Below are positions 32,575 to 40,928 of a DNA stretch of 64,000 nt, piece by piece (the first letter of the stretch is position 1; each line of letters opens with the position of its first letter). Origin of the DNA: Thermoleophilum album. Its GTDB lineage: Bacteria; Actinomycetota; Thermoleophilia; Solirubrobacterales; Thermoleophilaceae. Under the pieces are notes generated by a model, which saw nothing but the letters and a program-made list of their open reading frames with translations, did not search any database and was not told the origin of the DNA. A program made the translations under genes and the position numbers. The stretch spans positions 1,054,001 to 1,118,000 of the forward strand of contig NZ_CP066171.1 of NCBI RefSeq assembly GCF_028867705.1, in the 5' to 3' direction.

Positions 32575-33339
32575 GTGAGCGAGCGCCTGCGCGTCGTCGC
32601 GCTCTACCCCGAGCTGATGAACATCTACGCCGACCGTGGCAACCTGCTGATGTTGGAACGCCGTTGCCGTTGGCGCGATATCGGCTTCGAGCTGAAAGCG
32701 GTCTCCTTCGACGATCGGCTGGCGCCCGGCGAGTGCGATCTGATCTACATCGGCGGCGGCCAGGATCGCGACCAGGCGCTCTGTGCCCGCGATCTCGTAC
32801 AGCGAAAGCGCGACGCGCTGGTCGAAGCTGTCGCTGGGGGTTGCGCGCTGCTCGCTGTGTGCGGCGGCTACCAGCTGCTCGGCCGCTCCTACCGCGTGGG
32901 CGACGAGACGCTGCCCGGGCTCGGGCTGGTCGGCGCGGAAACGGTGCGCGAACCCGGGCCGCGCCTGATCGGTAATTGCGTGATCGAAACGACGCTGGGC
33001 GGCGAGCTCCGTCTGCTCGCCGGTTTCGAGAACCACGGCGGGCGCACCTATCTCGATCCCGGCGTCGAGCCGCTCGGGCGGGTAGTGCGCGGTCACGGCA
33101 ACAACGGCCGCGACGGGGGCGAAGGAGTCGTACAAGGCAATGTCATCGGCACGTACCTGCACGGCCCGCTTTTGCCGAAAAACGCCTGGCTCGCCGACTT
33201 CCTGATCGAGCGAGCTCTGGGCATCGCTCTCGCCCCGCTGGAGGACGGGCTCGAACAGGCTGCGCACGAGTGCGCGATCGAGGCGGCGGGCCTGCCGCTC
33301 GCGCGCCTTGATCGGGCCGCCTACGCCGACCTGCGCTAA
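32575..33339 (+). CDS. gatD: Lipid II isoglutaminyl synthase, glutaminase subunit GatD
   Basis: A 254-residue class I-type (triad) glutaminase related to CobB/CobQ. It releases ammonia from glutamine for MurT. The nucleophile Cys is in LLAVCGGYQLLG, the catalytic His in IGTYLHGPLLPKN, and the N-terminus starts ALYPELMNIYADRGN as in other GatD proteins. GTG 32575 is preferred; an in-frame ATG at 32551 would add 8 residues. It is the last gene of the murT operon, ending 4 bp before the convergent pilB-like gene. Confidence 0.94.
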   Translation: MSERLRVVALYPELMNIYADRGNLLMLERRCRWRDIGFELKAVSFDDRLAPGECDLIYIGGGQDRDQALCARDLVQRKRDALVEAVAGGCALLAVCGGYQLLGRSYRVGDETLPGLGLVGAETVREPGPRLIGNCVIETTLGGELRLLAGFENHGGRTYLDPGVEPLGRVVRGHGNNGRDGGEGVVQGNVIGTYLHGPLLPKNAWLADFLIERALGIALAPLEDGLEQAAHECAIEAAGLPLARLDRAAYADLR

Positions 33340-33343
33340 GGGC

Positions 33344-35092
33344 TTAGGCTGCCGTTCCGAGCGCGCGTAACACCTCGTCGAGCGAGGTAACGCCCGCGCG
33401 AACCTTGTCAAGCGCCGCCTCGCGCAGCGTGCGCAGTCCGCTTTGGCGGGCGGCGCGACGGATGCGGTCGGCCGACGCCCTTTCGAGCACGAGCGCGCGC
33501 AGCTCGTCGTCGAAGCGCAGCATCTCGTAGATCCCGACGCGCCCGCGAAAACCAGTGCCAGCGCAGCGCACGCAGCCGCCGGGCGCGAACGCGTCGATCG
33601 GACCGACCTGCCCGAAACCGTTCTCGCGCAGCACCTTGCGTGTAAGCCGCAGCGGCTGCTTGCAGTCGCACAGTCGCCGAGCGAGCCGCTGCGCAATCAC
33701 GCACTCCAGGCTTGACGCCACCAAAAACGGCTCGACGCCCATGTCGATCAGCCGTGCCGCCGCCGTCGCCGAGTCGTTGGCGTGCAGCGTCGACAGCACC
33801 AGGTGCCCGGTGAGCGCCGCCTCGATCGCGATCTGCGCGGTTTCGCGATCGCGGATCTCGCCGACCATCACCACGTCCGGGTCGGCACGGACGATCGCGC
33901 GCAGCCCGCGGGCGAACGTCAGGCCGGCTTTCACGTTCACCGGCACCTGCTTGATGCCGTCGATTTCGTACTCCACCGGGTCCTCGATCGTCACGATCGT
34001 GCGCTCCGGCTCGTTCAGCAGGTTGAGCGCCGCGTAGAGCGTCGTCGTCTTGCCCGAGCCGGTCGGCCCGGTGGCGAGGATCGCACCGTGGCCGAGCTTC
34101 AGCGTCCGTTCGAGCAGCTCGCGGTCCGCGTCGTCGAGCCCGAGCTCGTCGAGCTTGACGAGCGCCCGGCCGGGGTCGAGGACGCGCAAAACCACCGCCT
34201 CGCCGCGCGCGACCGGCAGGGTCGCGACACGAAGATCCACGTGGCGGCCGGCGACGGTCAAGCCGATGCGCCCGTCCTGGGGGACGCGGCGCTCGGAGAT
34301 GTCGAGCTCGGCCATGATTTTCAGACGCGAGACCACGCCCGGGACCAGCGCGCGCGGGATCGTCGTCGAGTCGCGCACCACGCCGTCGACGCGCAAGCGC
34401 ACGCGCATGTCGCCGCTGGTGGGCTCGAAGTGGATGTCCGAGGCGCCGCGCTCGACAGCGTCGGCGATCACCGAGTTGACGAGACGCACGACGGGCGCCT
34501 CTTCGGCGACGTCGCGCAGCTCGACGATTTCGGCCTCACCGGGCTCTTCTGAAATCGCGTCCTCTTCGATCTCGGCGACCGCGCTTTCCGCCTCGGACAG
34601 TTGGCGCAAAAGCGCATCGATCTCGCCGGCGGCAGCTATCGCTCGTTTTGTGCGCAGACCGGTGGCGAGCTCGATCTCGTCGAGAGCCGGCAGGTTCGCC
34701 GGATCGGCGACCGCGACGAGCAGCGTCCCTTCGTCCCAGAAAGCGATCGGCACGGCGCGCATGCGCCGCGCGTGAGCAGCGTCGATGAGGTTGGCGGCGC
34801 CCCAGTCGACTTCGAACTCGTTGAGGTCGACGTACAGCAGACGGTTGCGCTCGGCGAGTGCGCGCGCCAATCCCCGCTCGTCGACGACGCCCTCTTCAAG
34901 CAGAACGGGACCGAGCGGCCTGCCCTCGCGCTGTGCCCGCTCGGCACAGCGGCGCACCGTCGCCTCGTCGGCGAGACCGAGCGCGACCACCGCCTCGCCA
35001 AGGCGGCGCGGGCGCATACCCGCGGTTTGCGGCGGGTACACGCCACGGGGAAGCTCGGGCCTTTCGTCGGCCGCAGGGCGGAGCGACGTCAC
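33344..35092 (-). CDS. pilB: GspE/PilB-family type II secretion/type IV pilus assembly ATPase
   Basis: A 582-residue hexameric ATPase that powers pilus or pseudopilus assembly on the cytoplasmic membrane face. An N-terminal MshEN/T2SSE_N domain (RRLGEAVVALGLADEA) leads to the catalytic core: Walker A GPTGSGKTTTLYAAL, Asp box TIVTIEDPVEYE, Walker B VVMVGEIRDRETAQ and His box LSTLHANDSA. A tetracysteine zinc site is formed by LCDCK and CVRCAGTGFRGR. No other pilus genes (pilC, pilM, pilins) are near, so it is either an orphan or served by a distant cluster. The GTG at 35092 overlaps the dut stop (GTGA). Confidence 0.92.
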   Translation of the reverse strand: MTSLRPAADERPELPRGVYPPQTAGMRPRRLGEAVVALGLADEATVRRCAERAQREGRPLGPVLLEEGVVDERGLARALAERNRLLYVDLNEFEVDWGAANLIDAAHARRMRAVPIAFWDEGTLLVAVADPANLPALDEIELATGLRTKRAIAAAGEIDALLRQLSEAESAVAEIEEDAISEEPGEAEIVELRDVAEEAPVVRLVNSVIADAVERGASDIHFEPTSGDMRVRLRVDGVVRDSTTIPRALVPGVVSRLKIMAELDISERRVPQDGRIGLTVAGRHVDLRVATLPVARGEAVVLRVLDPGRALVKLDELGLDDADRELLERTLKLGHGAILATGPTGSGKTTTLYAALNLLNEPERTIVTIEDPVEYEIDGIKQVPVNVKAGLTFARGLRAIVRADPDVVMVGEIRDRETAQIAIEAALTGHLVLSTLHANDSATAAARLIDMGVEPFLVASSLECVIAQRLARRLCDCKQPLRLTRKVLRENGFGQVGPIDAFAPGGCVRCAGTGFRGRVGIYEMLRFDDELRALVLERASADRIRRAARQSGLRTLREAALDKVRAGVTSLDEVLRALGTAA

Positions 35093-35595
35093 GTGTTCGA
35101 TATCGGCTCGGCTTGGACGCGCTGAAGGGGTGCGACACCGGTCGACCCGAACCCGCGCTCGCCGCGCTCGCCTTCTCCTAGCGCCTCGCACTCGCTGACG
35201 CGGCAGAGCGAGAAGGGAACCACAAGCAGCTGGGCGATGCGATCGCCGCGGCGCACACGGAAGGTGTGTGTGCGGTCGGTGTTGATGAGCACCACACGGA
35301 TCTCCCCGCGATAGCCGGGATCGATCAGACCGGGAGCGTTGACGAGTGAGATGCCGTGCCGAAGGGCCAGCCCGGAACGCGGAACGACGAGCCCGGCGTG
35401 CCCTGGTGGGAACTCGACAGCGACACCGCAGCCGACGCTTGCGCGCTCGCCGGGCGCAAGCACCCTCTCTTCGCAAGCCGCTAGATCGAGTCCGGCATCG
35501 CCCGGGTGGGCGCGCTGGGGCAAGAGCGCCCCCGGGACGAGCCGCCGGCACCGCAGCACCGCGCCCTCGCCCACCGCTATCGCCGTCGAAGTCAC
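35089..35595 (-). CDS. dut: dUTP diphosphatase (dUTPase)
   Basis: A 168-residue trimeric dUTPase that hydrolyses dUTP to dUMP, keeping uracil out of DNA and feeding dTMP synthesis. All family motifs are visible: GDAGLDLAA (1), PRSGLALRHG (2), NAPGLIDPGYRGEI (3), RIAQLLVVPF (4) and the C-terminal Gly-rich arm ERGFGSTG (5). The GTG start is 6 nt after TACACT, implying a leaderless mRNA shared with the pilB-like gene downstream. Confidence 0.95.
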   Translation of the reverse strand: MTSTAIAVGEGAVLRCRRLVPGALLPQRAHPGDAGLDLAACEERVLAPGERASVGCGVAVEFPPGHAGLVVPRSGLALRHGISLVNAPGLIDPGYRGEIRVVLINTDRTHTFRVRRGDRIAQLLVVPFSLCRVSECEALGEGERGERGFGSTGVAPLQRVQAEPISNT

Positions 35596-35601
35596 GCAGG
35601 C

Positions 35602-35607
35602 AGTGTA
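35602..35607 (-). promoter_or_regulatory. -10 box (TACACT) for leaderless dut
   Basis: On the minus strand TACACT (35607-35602) is exactly 6 nt before the dut GTG at 35595. Confidence 0.45.
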
Positions 35608-35619
35608 AGCGGACCGTGC

Positions 35620-35686
35620 GCCGCCAATCCCGGCGGCAATCTTCGCGTGACGACGCGAGCGAGCGCGGCGATCCTGCCTCGCTCAG
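35620..35686 (-). terminator. Hairpin cluster between hflX and dut
   Basis: Three potential stems lie in 67 nt: GCCGCC/GGCGGC (35620-35637), CGCGT/ACGCG (35644-35657), and a 7-bp GAGCGAG/CTCGCTC pairing that includes the hflX stop region. No T tract follows, so this is a candidate factor-assisted terminator or insulator between hflX and the dut promoter. Confidence 0.35.
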
Positions 35687-37044
35687 GCCGGGGCAAGACC
35701 TGGGCGTGGCACCTCTCGACTCTCCAAGCGGTGTCCGTTGCGCGACGAGTCTTGCGCGGCGGCCGAACAGTCGAGACGGTACGGCGCGAAGCGCGCCGCC
35801 ACCTGCTTGGGGACACGCGCGCGCACGTGCACCCCCTCGGCGGTGTGGTTCTGCTCTACCTGGCCCGCAAGCGCGAACAGCTCGGCGAGGCGAGCTCCCT
35901 CGCGATAGGGCAAGAACAGTTCGACGGCTTCGAGACCTCGCGCAAGCTCGGCTGCGATCCGTCGGCGGAGCTGTTCCAGGCCCTCGCCGCTCTCGGCCGA
36001 GACCGCGACGGCGCGCGGCCAGCGGCGGCGCAGCGCCCGGCTGGCGGTGCTCGAAACGAGGTCGATCTTGTTGAAGACGAGCAGGCGCGGACGCTCGGCA
36101 GCGCCGATCTCCTCGAGCGTCCGCTCGACCGCCGCGAGCATCGCCGCGAGCTCTGGCTCTGGAACAGACGCGTCCTGGACGTGCAGCACCAGGTCGGCGC
36201 GACGTGTCTCCTCGAGCGTCGCCGCGAACGCCGCCACCAGCTGGTGAGGCAACTTGCGGATGAAGCCGACGGTGTCGGTGAGCAGATAGGTGCGGCCGTC
36301 GATGCGAAACGCTCTCGTGGTGGGATCGAGCGTGTGGAAAAGCCGCGAGCGGACGCTGACGCCCGCACCAGTCAGCGCGTTCATGAGCGTCGACTTACCG
36401 GCATTGGTGTAACCGGCGAGCGCGATCGTCGGCAGCGCTGCGCGCTCGCGCTCGGCGCGCATCGTGGCGCGCACACGCTGGATGTGCGCGAGCTTGCGCT
36501 TGATCTCGCTGATGCGATCGCGCGCCAGCCGCCTGTCGGTCTCGATCTGGCTTTCGCCTGGGCCACGCGTGCCGATCCCGCCGCCGAGCCGCTCGAGGTG
36601 GGTCCACAGGCCGCGCATCCGCGCGAGGTTGTACTCGAGCTGGGCGAGCTCGACCTGCAGCTTGCCCTCGGCCGTGCGCGCGTGGCGCGCGAAGATGTCG
36701 AGGATGATGGCGGTGCGGTCGACGACCGCCAGCCCAGTGGCGGCCTCGATGTTGCGCTCTTGCCGCGGCAGAAGCTCGTCGTCGCAGGCGATAACGTTGG
36801 CCCCGAGTTCGCGCGCTCGCTCGGCGAGCTCGGCGAGCTTGCCGCGCCCGAGGTAGCGGTCGGGGTCGGGGCGCTCGCGCCGCTGCCATAGCTCCCCGGC
36901 TACCGCCACGCCCGCGGTGCGCAACAGCTCGCGCAGCTCCGCGAAGTCCGGCTCGTGCGGGGCCGCTGCGATGCAGATCGCCCGTTGCCGCGCGCGGGGG
37001 TTGCGGATGCCCTCGCCGAAGCGCGTCTCGCGGCGGTCCTGCAT
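35683..37044 (-). CDS. hflX: Ribosome-associated GTPase HflX
   Basis: A 453-residue GTPase that splits stalled 70S ribosomes under stress in E. coli. The N-terminal HflX domain includes GRGKLAELAE and GTRGPGESQIETDRRLARDRI; the G domain shows GYTNAGKSTL (G1), DTVGFIRKLP (G3) and NKIDLV (G4). ATG 37044 has AGGAGG 3 nt upstream, and a TACACT box (37059-37054) abuts that SD. It starts a transcription unit 97 nt after the DUF429 gene. Confidence 0.95.
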   Translation of the reverse strand: MQDRRETRFGEGIRNPRARQRAICIAAAPHEPDFAELRELLRTAGVAVAGELWQRRERPDPDRYLGRGKLAELAERARELGANVIACDDELLPRQERNIEAATGLAVVDRTAIILDIFARHARTAEGKLQVELAQLEYNLARMRGLWTHLERLGGGIGTRGPGESQIETDRRLARDRISEIKRKLAHIQRVRATMRAERERAALPTIALAGYTNAGKSTLMNALTGAGVSVRSRLFHTLDPTTRAFRIDGRTYLLTDTVGFIRKLPHQLVAAFAATLEETRRADLVLHVQDASVPEPELAAMLAAVERTLEEIGAAERPRLLVFNKIDLVSSTASRALRRRWPRAVAVSAESGEGLEQLRRRIAAELARGLEAVELFLPYREGARLAELFALAGQVEQNHTAEGVHVRARVPKQVAARFAPYRLDCSAAAQDSSRNGHRLESREVPRPGLAPA

Positions 37045-37141
37045 TCGCCTCCTAGTGTAGGCCCGCAACCGGGCCGTCCAGGCGCCGCCACGGCGCGGCT
37101 GGGCTCGCCCCGCAGCGGCGCCGCGGTCGTCGGCGCTGCGA

Positions 37142-37855
37142 TCAGTGGAGGAGCAACCGCTCGACCACCGGCACGAGCGCGCGCTGATCGAAGGCGGCGA
37201 GCGCCTCGCGCCCCGGCAGCACGACCACCCCTTCGCTGCGATCACCGAGCTCGATCGCGTTGTCCGCCAGCGCCTCGAAGGCGCAGAGCGCGCACGCCAC
37301 CGCCTCGATCTCCTCGATACGCCGGTCCCACGGCGACCCACCACGGAAGCGCACGGCGGCGTGGCCGAGCGCCTCGATCCGCGCTCGCACGCCGAAGGGG
37401 TGCCGCCGCGCCGGCACGCGGGCGCCGAGCAGACGTGCGAAGACCGCGTCGGGAACGGTCTCGCAGAGGAAGCCGCGGTACGCCGTGCCCGCACCTGCCC
37501 TTGCGCCCTCCGCCCCCTTCTCGAGCCGCGCCAGGTCGGCCACCGCCGTCACCCAATCGCGCTCCGCGCCGGCGGGAAGTCGCGGGTTGGGGCGGATACC
37601 GACTTTCGCAAGCTGGCGGTCGCAGAGGCGCTCGCCGACCGCCGCCGGCCCAGGCGGCGGCAACCTGAACCCGCACGCGACAGCCGCGGGGGCGAGAACT
37701 GCGAGCTCGCGGCGCACAGCCTCGGCGCGTCCCGGCTCGAAGGTGAGGGCATCGAGCGCACCTGATGCAGCGCCAAGCCGCTGCTCGACGATCGCGAGCT
37801 GGAGCAGCGAACCGAAGGGGACGATCCCGCAGGCGAGAAGCGGTCGCGCGGTCAC
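37142..37855 (-). CDS. DUF429 family protein (predicted RNase-H-fold nuclease)
   Basis: A 237-residue protein matching DUF429. The C-terminal block EIEAVACALCAFEALADN with GDRSEGVVVLP is characteristic. The family is predicted to adopt an RNase H fold, but no member's reaction is well established. Its N-terminus begins with a strand (LLACGIVPFG) that departs from the usual G-x-D start, so a catalytic Asp may be missing there. It sits 15 nt after dapL and is probably in the same operon. Confidence 0.65.
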   Translation of the reverse strand: MTARPLLACGIVPFGSLLQLAIVEQRLGAASGALDALTFEPGRAEAVRRELAVLAPAAVACGFRLPPPGPAAVGERLCDRQLAKVGIRPNPRLPAGAERDWVTAVADLARLEKGAEGARAGAGTAYRGFLCETVPDAVFARLLGARVPARRHPFGVRARIEALGHAAVRFRGGSPWDRRIEEIEAVACALCAFEALADNAIELGDRSEGVVVLPGREALAAFDQRALVPVVERLLLH

Positions 37856-37870
37856 GCCACAGCGCGCCGA

Positions 37871-39034
37871 TCAGCCGAGCGACTCGCGCATCCGTTCGAC
37901 CGCTTCCAGCAGCCGCTCGTCGGGCACGGTCAGCGAGATGCGGAAAAAGCCCTCGCCCGCCGCGCCGTACGCACCGCCCGGCGATACGACCACACCGGCG
38001 CGCTCGAGCACGTGTTCGCACCAGCTCGCGGCGTCGGCGAACCCGTCGGGAACGGGCGCCCACACGTAGATCGTCGCGCGCGGCCGTTCGACCGCGACGC
38101 CGATGCGCTCGAGCGCGTCGCACACGAGGTCGCGACGCCGCTGGTAGAGCTCGGACATCTGGCGGGGGAACTCGCGCAGCTCGCCAAGCGCGGTGACGGC
38201 AGCGAGCTGCACCGCCTCGAACATTCCCGAGTCGATGTTGGTCTTGAGCTTCCAGTAGGTGGCAACGGCGTCGCGGTTGCCGACGATCGCGGCGACACGC
38301 CAGCCTGTCATGTTCCAGCCCTTGGAGAGCGAAAAGACTTCGACACCGACGTCGCGAGCACCGGGCGTCGCGAGGAAGCTGGGCGCTTCGTAACCGTCGA
38401 AGCACAGCTCGGTGTACGAGGCGTCGTGGACGACAAGCAGCTCGTGCTCGCGAGCGAACTCGACGACGCGCTCGAAAAAGCCGGCGGGCGCGACCGCCCC
38501 GGTCGGGTTGTTCGGGTAGTTGAGGTAGAGCAGCCGTGCGCGGCGTGCTATCTCGGCCGGCACCGCATCGAGATCGGGAACGAACCCGAGCTCGGGCACG
38601 AGCGGCAGCGGGTGCGCCTCGGCACCGGCGAGCAACGGCCCGCCCGTGTAGACGGGATAGCCGGGGTCGGCGGCGAGCGCCAACGTGTCCGCATCGAGGA
38701 ACGCGAGATTGAGGTTGAAGATGCACTCTTTAGCGCCGAGCGCGGGAACGATCTCGCTCTCGGGGTCGAGCTCCACACCGAAGCGCCAGCGATAAAAGTC
38801 GGCGACCGCCGCCCGGAACTCGCTGCGGCCACGGTTCGTCGGATAGCGGTGCGTCGCCGGGTCGCGCGCCGCCGCCGCCAGCGCGTCGACGACAGCCGCC
38901 GGCGTCGGGGTGTCGGGGTCGCCGATGCCCAAGCTGATTACGTCGACGCCCGCGCGCCGCTTCTCCTCGATCTTGCGTTCGAGCTCGGCGAACAGGTAGG
39001 GCGGCAAGCGGTCAAGCCGCACGCTCGCTCTCAT
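37871..39034 (-). CDS. dapL: LL-diaminopimelate aminotransferase-type PLP enzyme
   Basis: A 387-residue class I/II aminotransferase. The N-terminus RLPPYLFAELERKIEEKR and ISLGIGDPDTPTP are typical of the DapL family, which converts tetrahydrodipicolinate directly to LL-diaminopimelate with glutamate, bypassing DapC/D/E. YPNNPTGAVAP, HDASYTELCFDG and the PLP lysine in SLSKGWNMTGWR are visible. The ATG overlaps the dapF stop (ATGA); coupling to dapF strongly supports the DAP role over a generic aspartate aminotransferase. Confidence 0.88.
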   Translation of the reverse strand: MRASVRLDRLPPYLFAELERKIEEKRRAGVDVISLGIGDPDTPTPAAVVDALAAAARDPATHRYPTNRGRSEFRAAVADFYRWRFGVELDPESEIVPALGAKECIFNLNLAFLDADTLALAADPGYPVYTGGPLLAGAEAHPLPLVPELGFVPDLDAVPAEIARRARLLYLNYPNNPTGAVAPAGFFERVVEFAREHELLVVHDASYTELCFDGYEAPSFLATPGARDVGVEVFSLSKGWNMTGWRVAAIVGNRDAVATYWKLKTNIDSGMFEAVQLAAVTALGELREFPRQMSELYQRRRDLVCDALERIGVAVERPRATIYVWAPVPDGFADAASWCEHVLERAGVVVSPGGAYGAAGEGFFRISLTVPDERLLEAVERMRESLG

Positions 39035-39960
39035 CGTCCTTTCACCTCCTGGCCGGTTTCGGGGCTGCCGTCCCTGGCGTCGGTGCGAGCGTCGACGCCG
39101 TCCTCGCCGCGCTGCGACGCAGCCCGCCACAGACGCAGGCGGAAGTCGTCGCTGAGCTCGGCGCGGAAGAGCGGGCGCGCCCAGCCGTGGAGGTCGACGT
39201 GCAGGTCCTCCCCGATGTCGACCTGGAGCTCGCCACCGTCGAGCACCACTCGCACCGGGCTGTCGACGCCGCGCAAAACGGCGGCGACAGCGGCGCCGGT
39301 GGCGCCTGTGCCCGACGACCGTGTCTCCCCCACCCCACGCTCCCAGATGCGTGCCCGGATCGTACGCTCGTCCAGCCGTCGCCAAAACGACACGTTGGTG
39401 CGATTGGGAAACAGCGGGGCGTTTTCGATCGCAGAGCCGACCTCGGCGAGGTCGAGCGACTCGAGCTCCTCGCCGACCTCGATCGCACACTGAGGGTTAC
39501 CGACGTCGACGAACTGGAAGCGCCAGCTGCGACCGGCCGCGACCAGTTCGCCGCGCCCGTCGCGCGCGCCGCTCGGGTACGCGTCGCTCGCGAGGCGCAC
39601 ACGGCCGATGTCCATCGAGCACGTCTCGGGCCCGGTGATGCGCGCCCTGATCTCGCCTGCGGCGGTCGTGACGGAGAAGGCGTCGTGGGCGGCCAGACCG
39701 CGGCGGCGGATGTAGATCAGCGCCTGGCGGACACCGTTCCCCGACAGCTCGGCCTCGGAGCCGTCGGGGTTGAAGATCCGCAGATGCGCGACGGTGGCGC
39801 GCTCGCGAGGCGGTTCGATGAGGACGACGCCGTCGCTACCGATTCCCTCGTGGCGGTCGCAGAGCATGCGCACGACCGCGGGCGCCAGCGCGAACGGCAG
39901 CGCTCGCTGCTCGACGATCAGGTAGTCGTTGCCAAGCGCGTGCCACTTCTCGAGCTGCAC
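39031..39960 (-). CDS. dapF: Diaminopimelate epimerase homologue with Ser at both catalytic Cys positions
   Basis: A 309-residue DapF-fold protein expected to convert LL- to meso-diaminopimelate. Length, the KWHALGNDYL start, NPDGSEAEL and the GVGETRSSGTGATG loop are family features. In known DapF enzymes one catalytic Cys lies in a C-G-N-G motif (Cys73 of Haemophilus) and the other in an A-C-G-T-G motif (Cys217). Here both are serine: SGNGVRQ with Ser73 and SSGTGAT with Ser216. The codons are TCG and TCG, so no single-base error creates both. GTG 39960 lies 11 nt after miaA. Context in the dapL operon says DAP metabolism; whether it epimerises is open. Confidence 0.85.
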   Translation of the reverse strand: MQLEKWHALGNDYLIVEQRALPFALAPAVVRMLCDRHEGIGSDGVVLIEPPRERATVAHLRIFNPDGSEAELSGNGVRQALIYIRRRGLAAHDAFSVTTAAGEIRARITGPETCSMDIGRVRLASDAYPSGARDGRGELVAAGRSWRFQFVDVGNPQCAIEVGEELESLDLAEVGSAIENAPLFPNRTNVSFWRRLDERTIRARIWERGVGETRSSGTGATGAAVAAVLRGVDSPVRVVLDGGELQVDIGEDLHVDLHGWARPLFRAELSDDFRLRLWRAASQRGEDGVDARTDARDGSPETGQEVKGR

Positions 39961-39971
39961 GGCGCGGCACT

Positions 39972-40928
39972 CTATCCGTGCTCGCGGCGACGCAGCTGCG
40001 CGAGGATCCGCTCCGCCGCCCGCTCGGCGTCGAGGTCGGTGACGTCGACCGTGGCGAGGTCCGGAAGCTTGCGCAGCCACGTCAGCTGCGCCTTGGCAAG
40101 CCGCCGCGACTGCCTTTTCAGTCCCTCCAGATCGCCGCGCAGCACCTCCTCGAAGCCGATTGCTTGCCGCGCCGTGCGCGAGGCGCCGGCGGCGTCGGCA
40201 GCGACAACCTCGTCGCGTGCGCGGGCGAAGATGCGTTCAGCGCGTCGACCGATCCGCTCGTAGAGGTTCTCGCGCGCCATCACTACCCCCACGAGCACGG
40301 TCGGCAGCCGCGTTTCGCGGGTCCACAGACGGTTGCGCCCCGTGCGTACGGGCTCGGGGTTCACCCCCATCGCCAGGAGCTCGAGGGCGCGCACGATGCG
40401 GCTGCGGTCGCGCGGTGGTATCCGTGCGGCGAGTGCAGGCGCGCGCGCTGCAAGCTCGCGGTGGAGCTCCTCGGGGCCATGCTCGGCGAGCCGCGCTTCG
40501 AGCGCCGCGCGAAGGCCGGGTGGCGGGGCGGGCCGGAGATCGAGCTCGCACAGGGCGGCGCGTACGTACAGCCCGGTTCCGCCGACGACGATCGGCGTGC
40601 GGCCGCTCTCCAAGGCTGCGTCGACCGCCCGGTGGGCGAGCGGCATGTACTCGCCGACCGAAAAGGTGCGGGTAACCGGGACGAACGAGACGAGCTGGTG
40701 GTCGAGCTGGCGTCGCTCGGCTGGCGTCGGTGCCGCGGTGAGCGTTTCGAGGCCGCGGTACACCTGCATCGCATCGGCCGAGATCGCGACCGGGTCCTCG
40801 CCGAGAGCGCGCAGCCTCGCGGCGAGTGCGATCGCGAGCTCGGTCTTTCCCACCCCGGTGGGACCGAACAGCGCGATAACCGGTCGCCGGCGTCGCGCCG
40901 GGTTCACCGCGCGCTGCGTGGTCGTCAC
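39972..40928 (-). CDS. miaA: tRNA dimethylallyltransferase
   Basis: A 318-residue enzyme that adds a dimethylallyl group to N6 of A37 in tRNAs reading UNN codons. The P-loop is GPTGVGKTELA; SADAMQVYRGL, VVGGTGLYVRAAL and RQAIGFEEVL are family blocks. The product is the substrate of MiaB, encoded two genes away on the same strand. The GTG overlaps the stop of the baeRF gene by 4 bp. Confidence 0.96.
   Translation of the reverse strand: MTTTQRAVNPARRRRPVIALFGPTGVGKTELAIALAARLRALGEDPVAISADAMQVYRGLETLTAAPTPAERRQLDHQLVSFVPVTRTFSVGEYMPLAHRAVDAALESGRTPIVVGGTGLYVRAALCELDLRPAPPPGLRAALEARLAEHGPEELHRELAARAPALAARIPPRDRSRIVRALELLAMGVNPEPVRTGRNRLWTRETRLPTVLVGVVMARENLYERIGRRAERIFARARDEVVAADAAGASRTARQAIGFEEVLRGDLEGLKRQSRRLAKAQLTWLRKLPDLATVDVTDLDAERAAERILAQLRRREHG

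Noticed and set aside
38012-39493. Long plus-strand frame opposite dapL/dapF (about 493 residues)
   Set aside because: Same artefact: it covers two motif-rich minus-strand genes and shows no domain.
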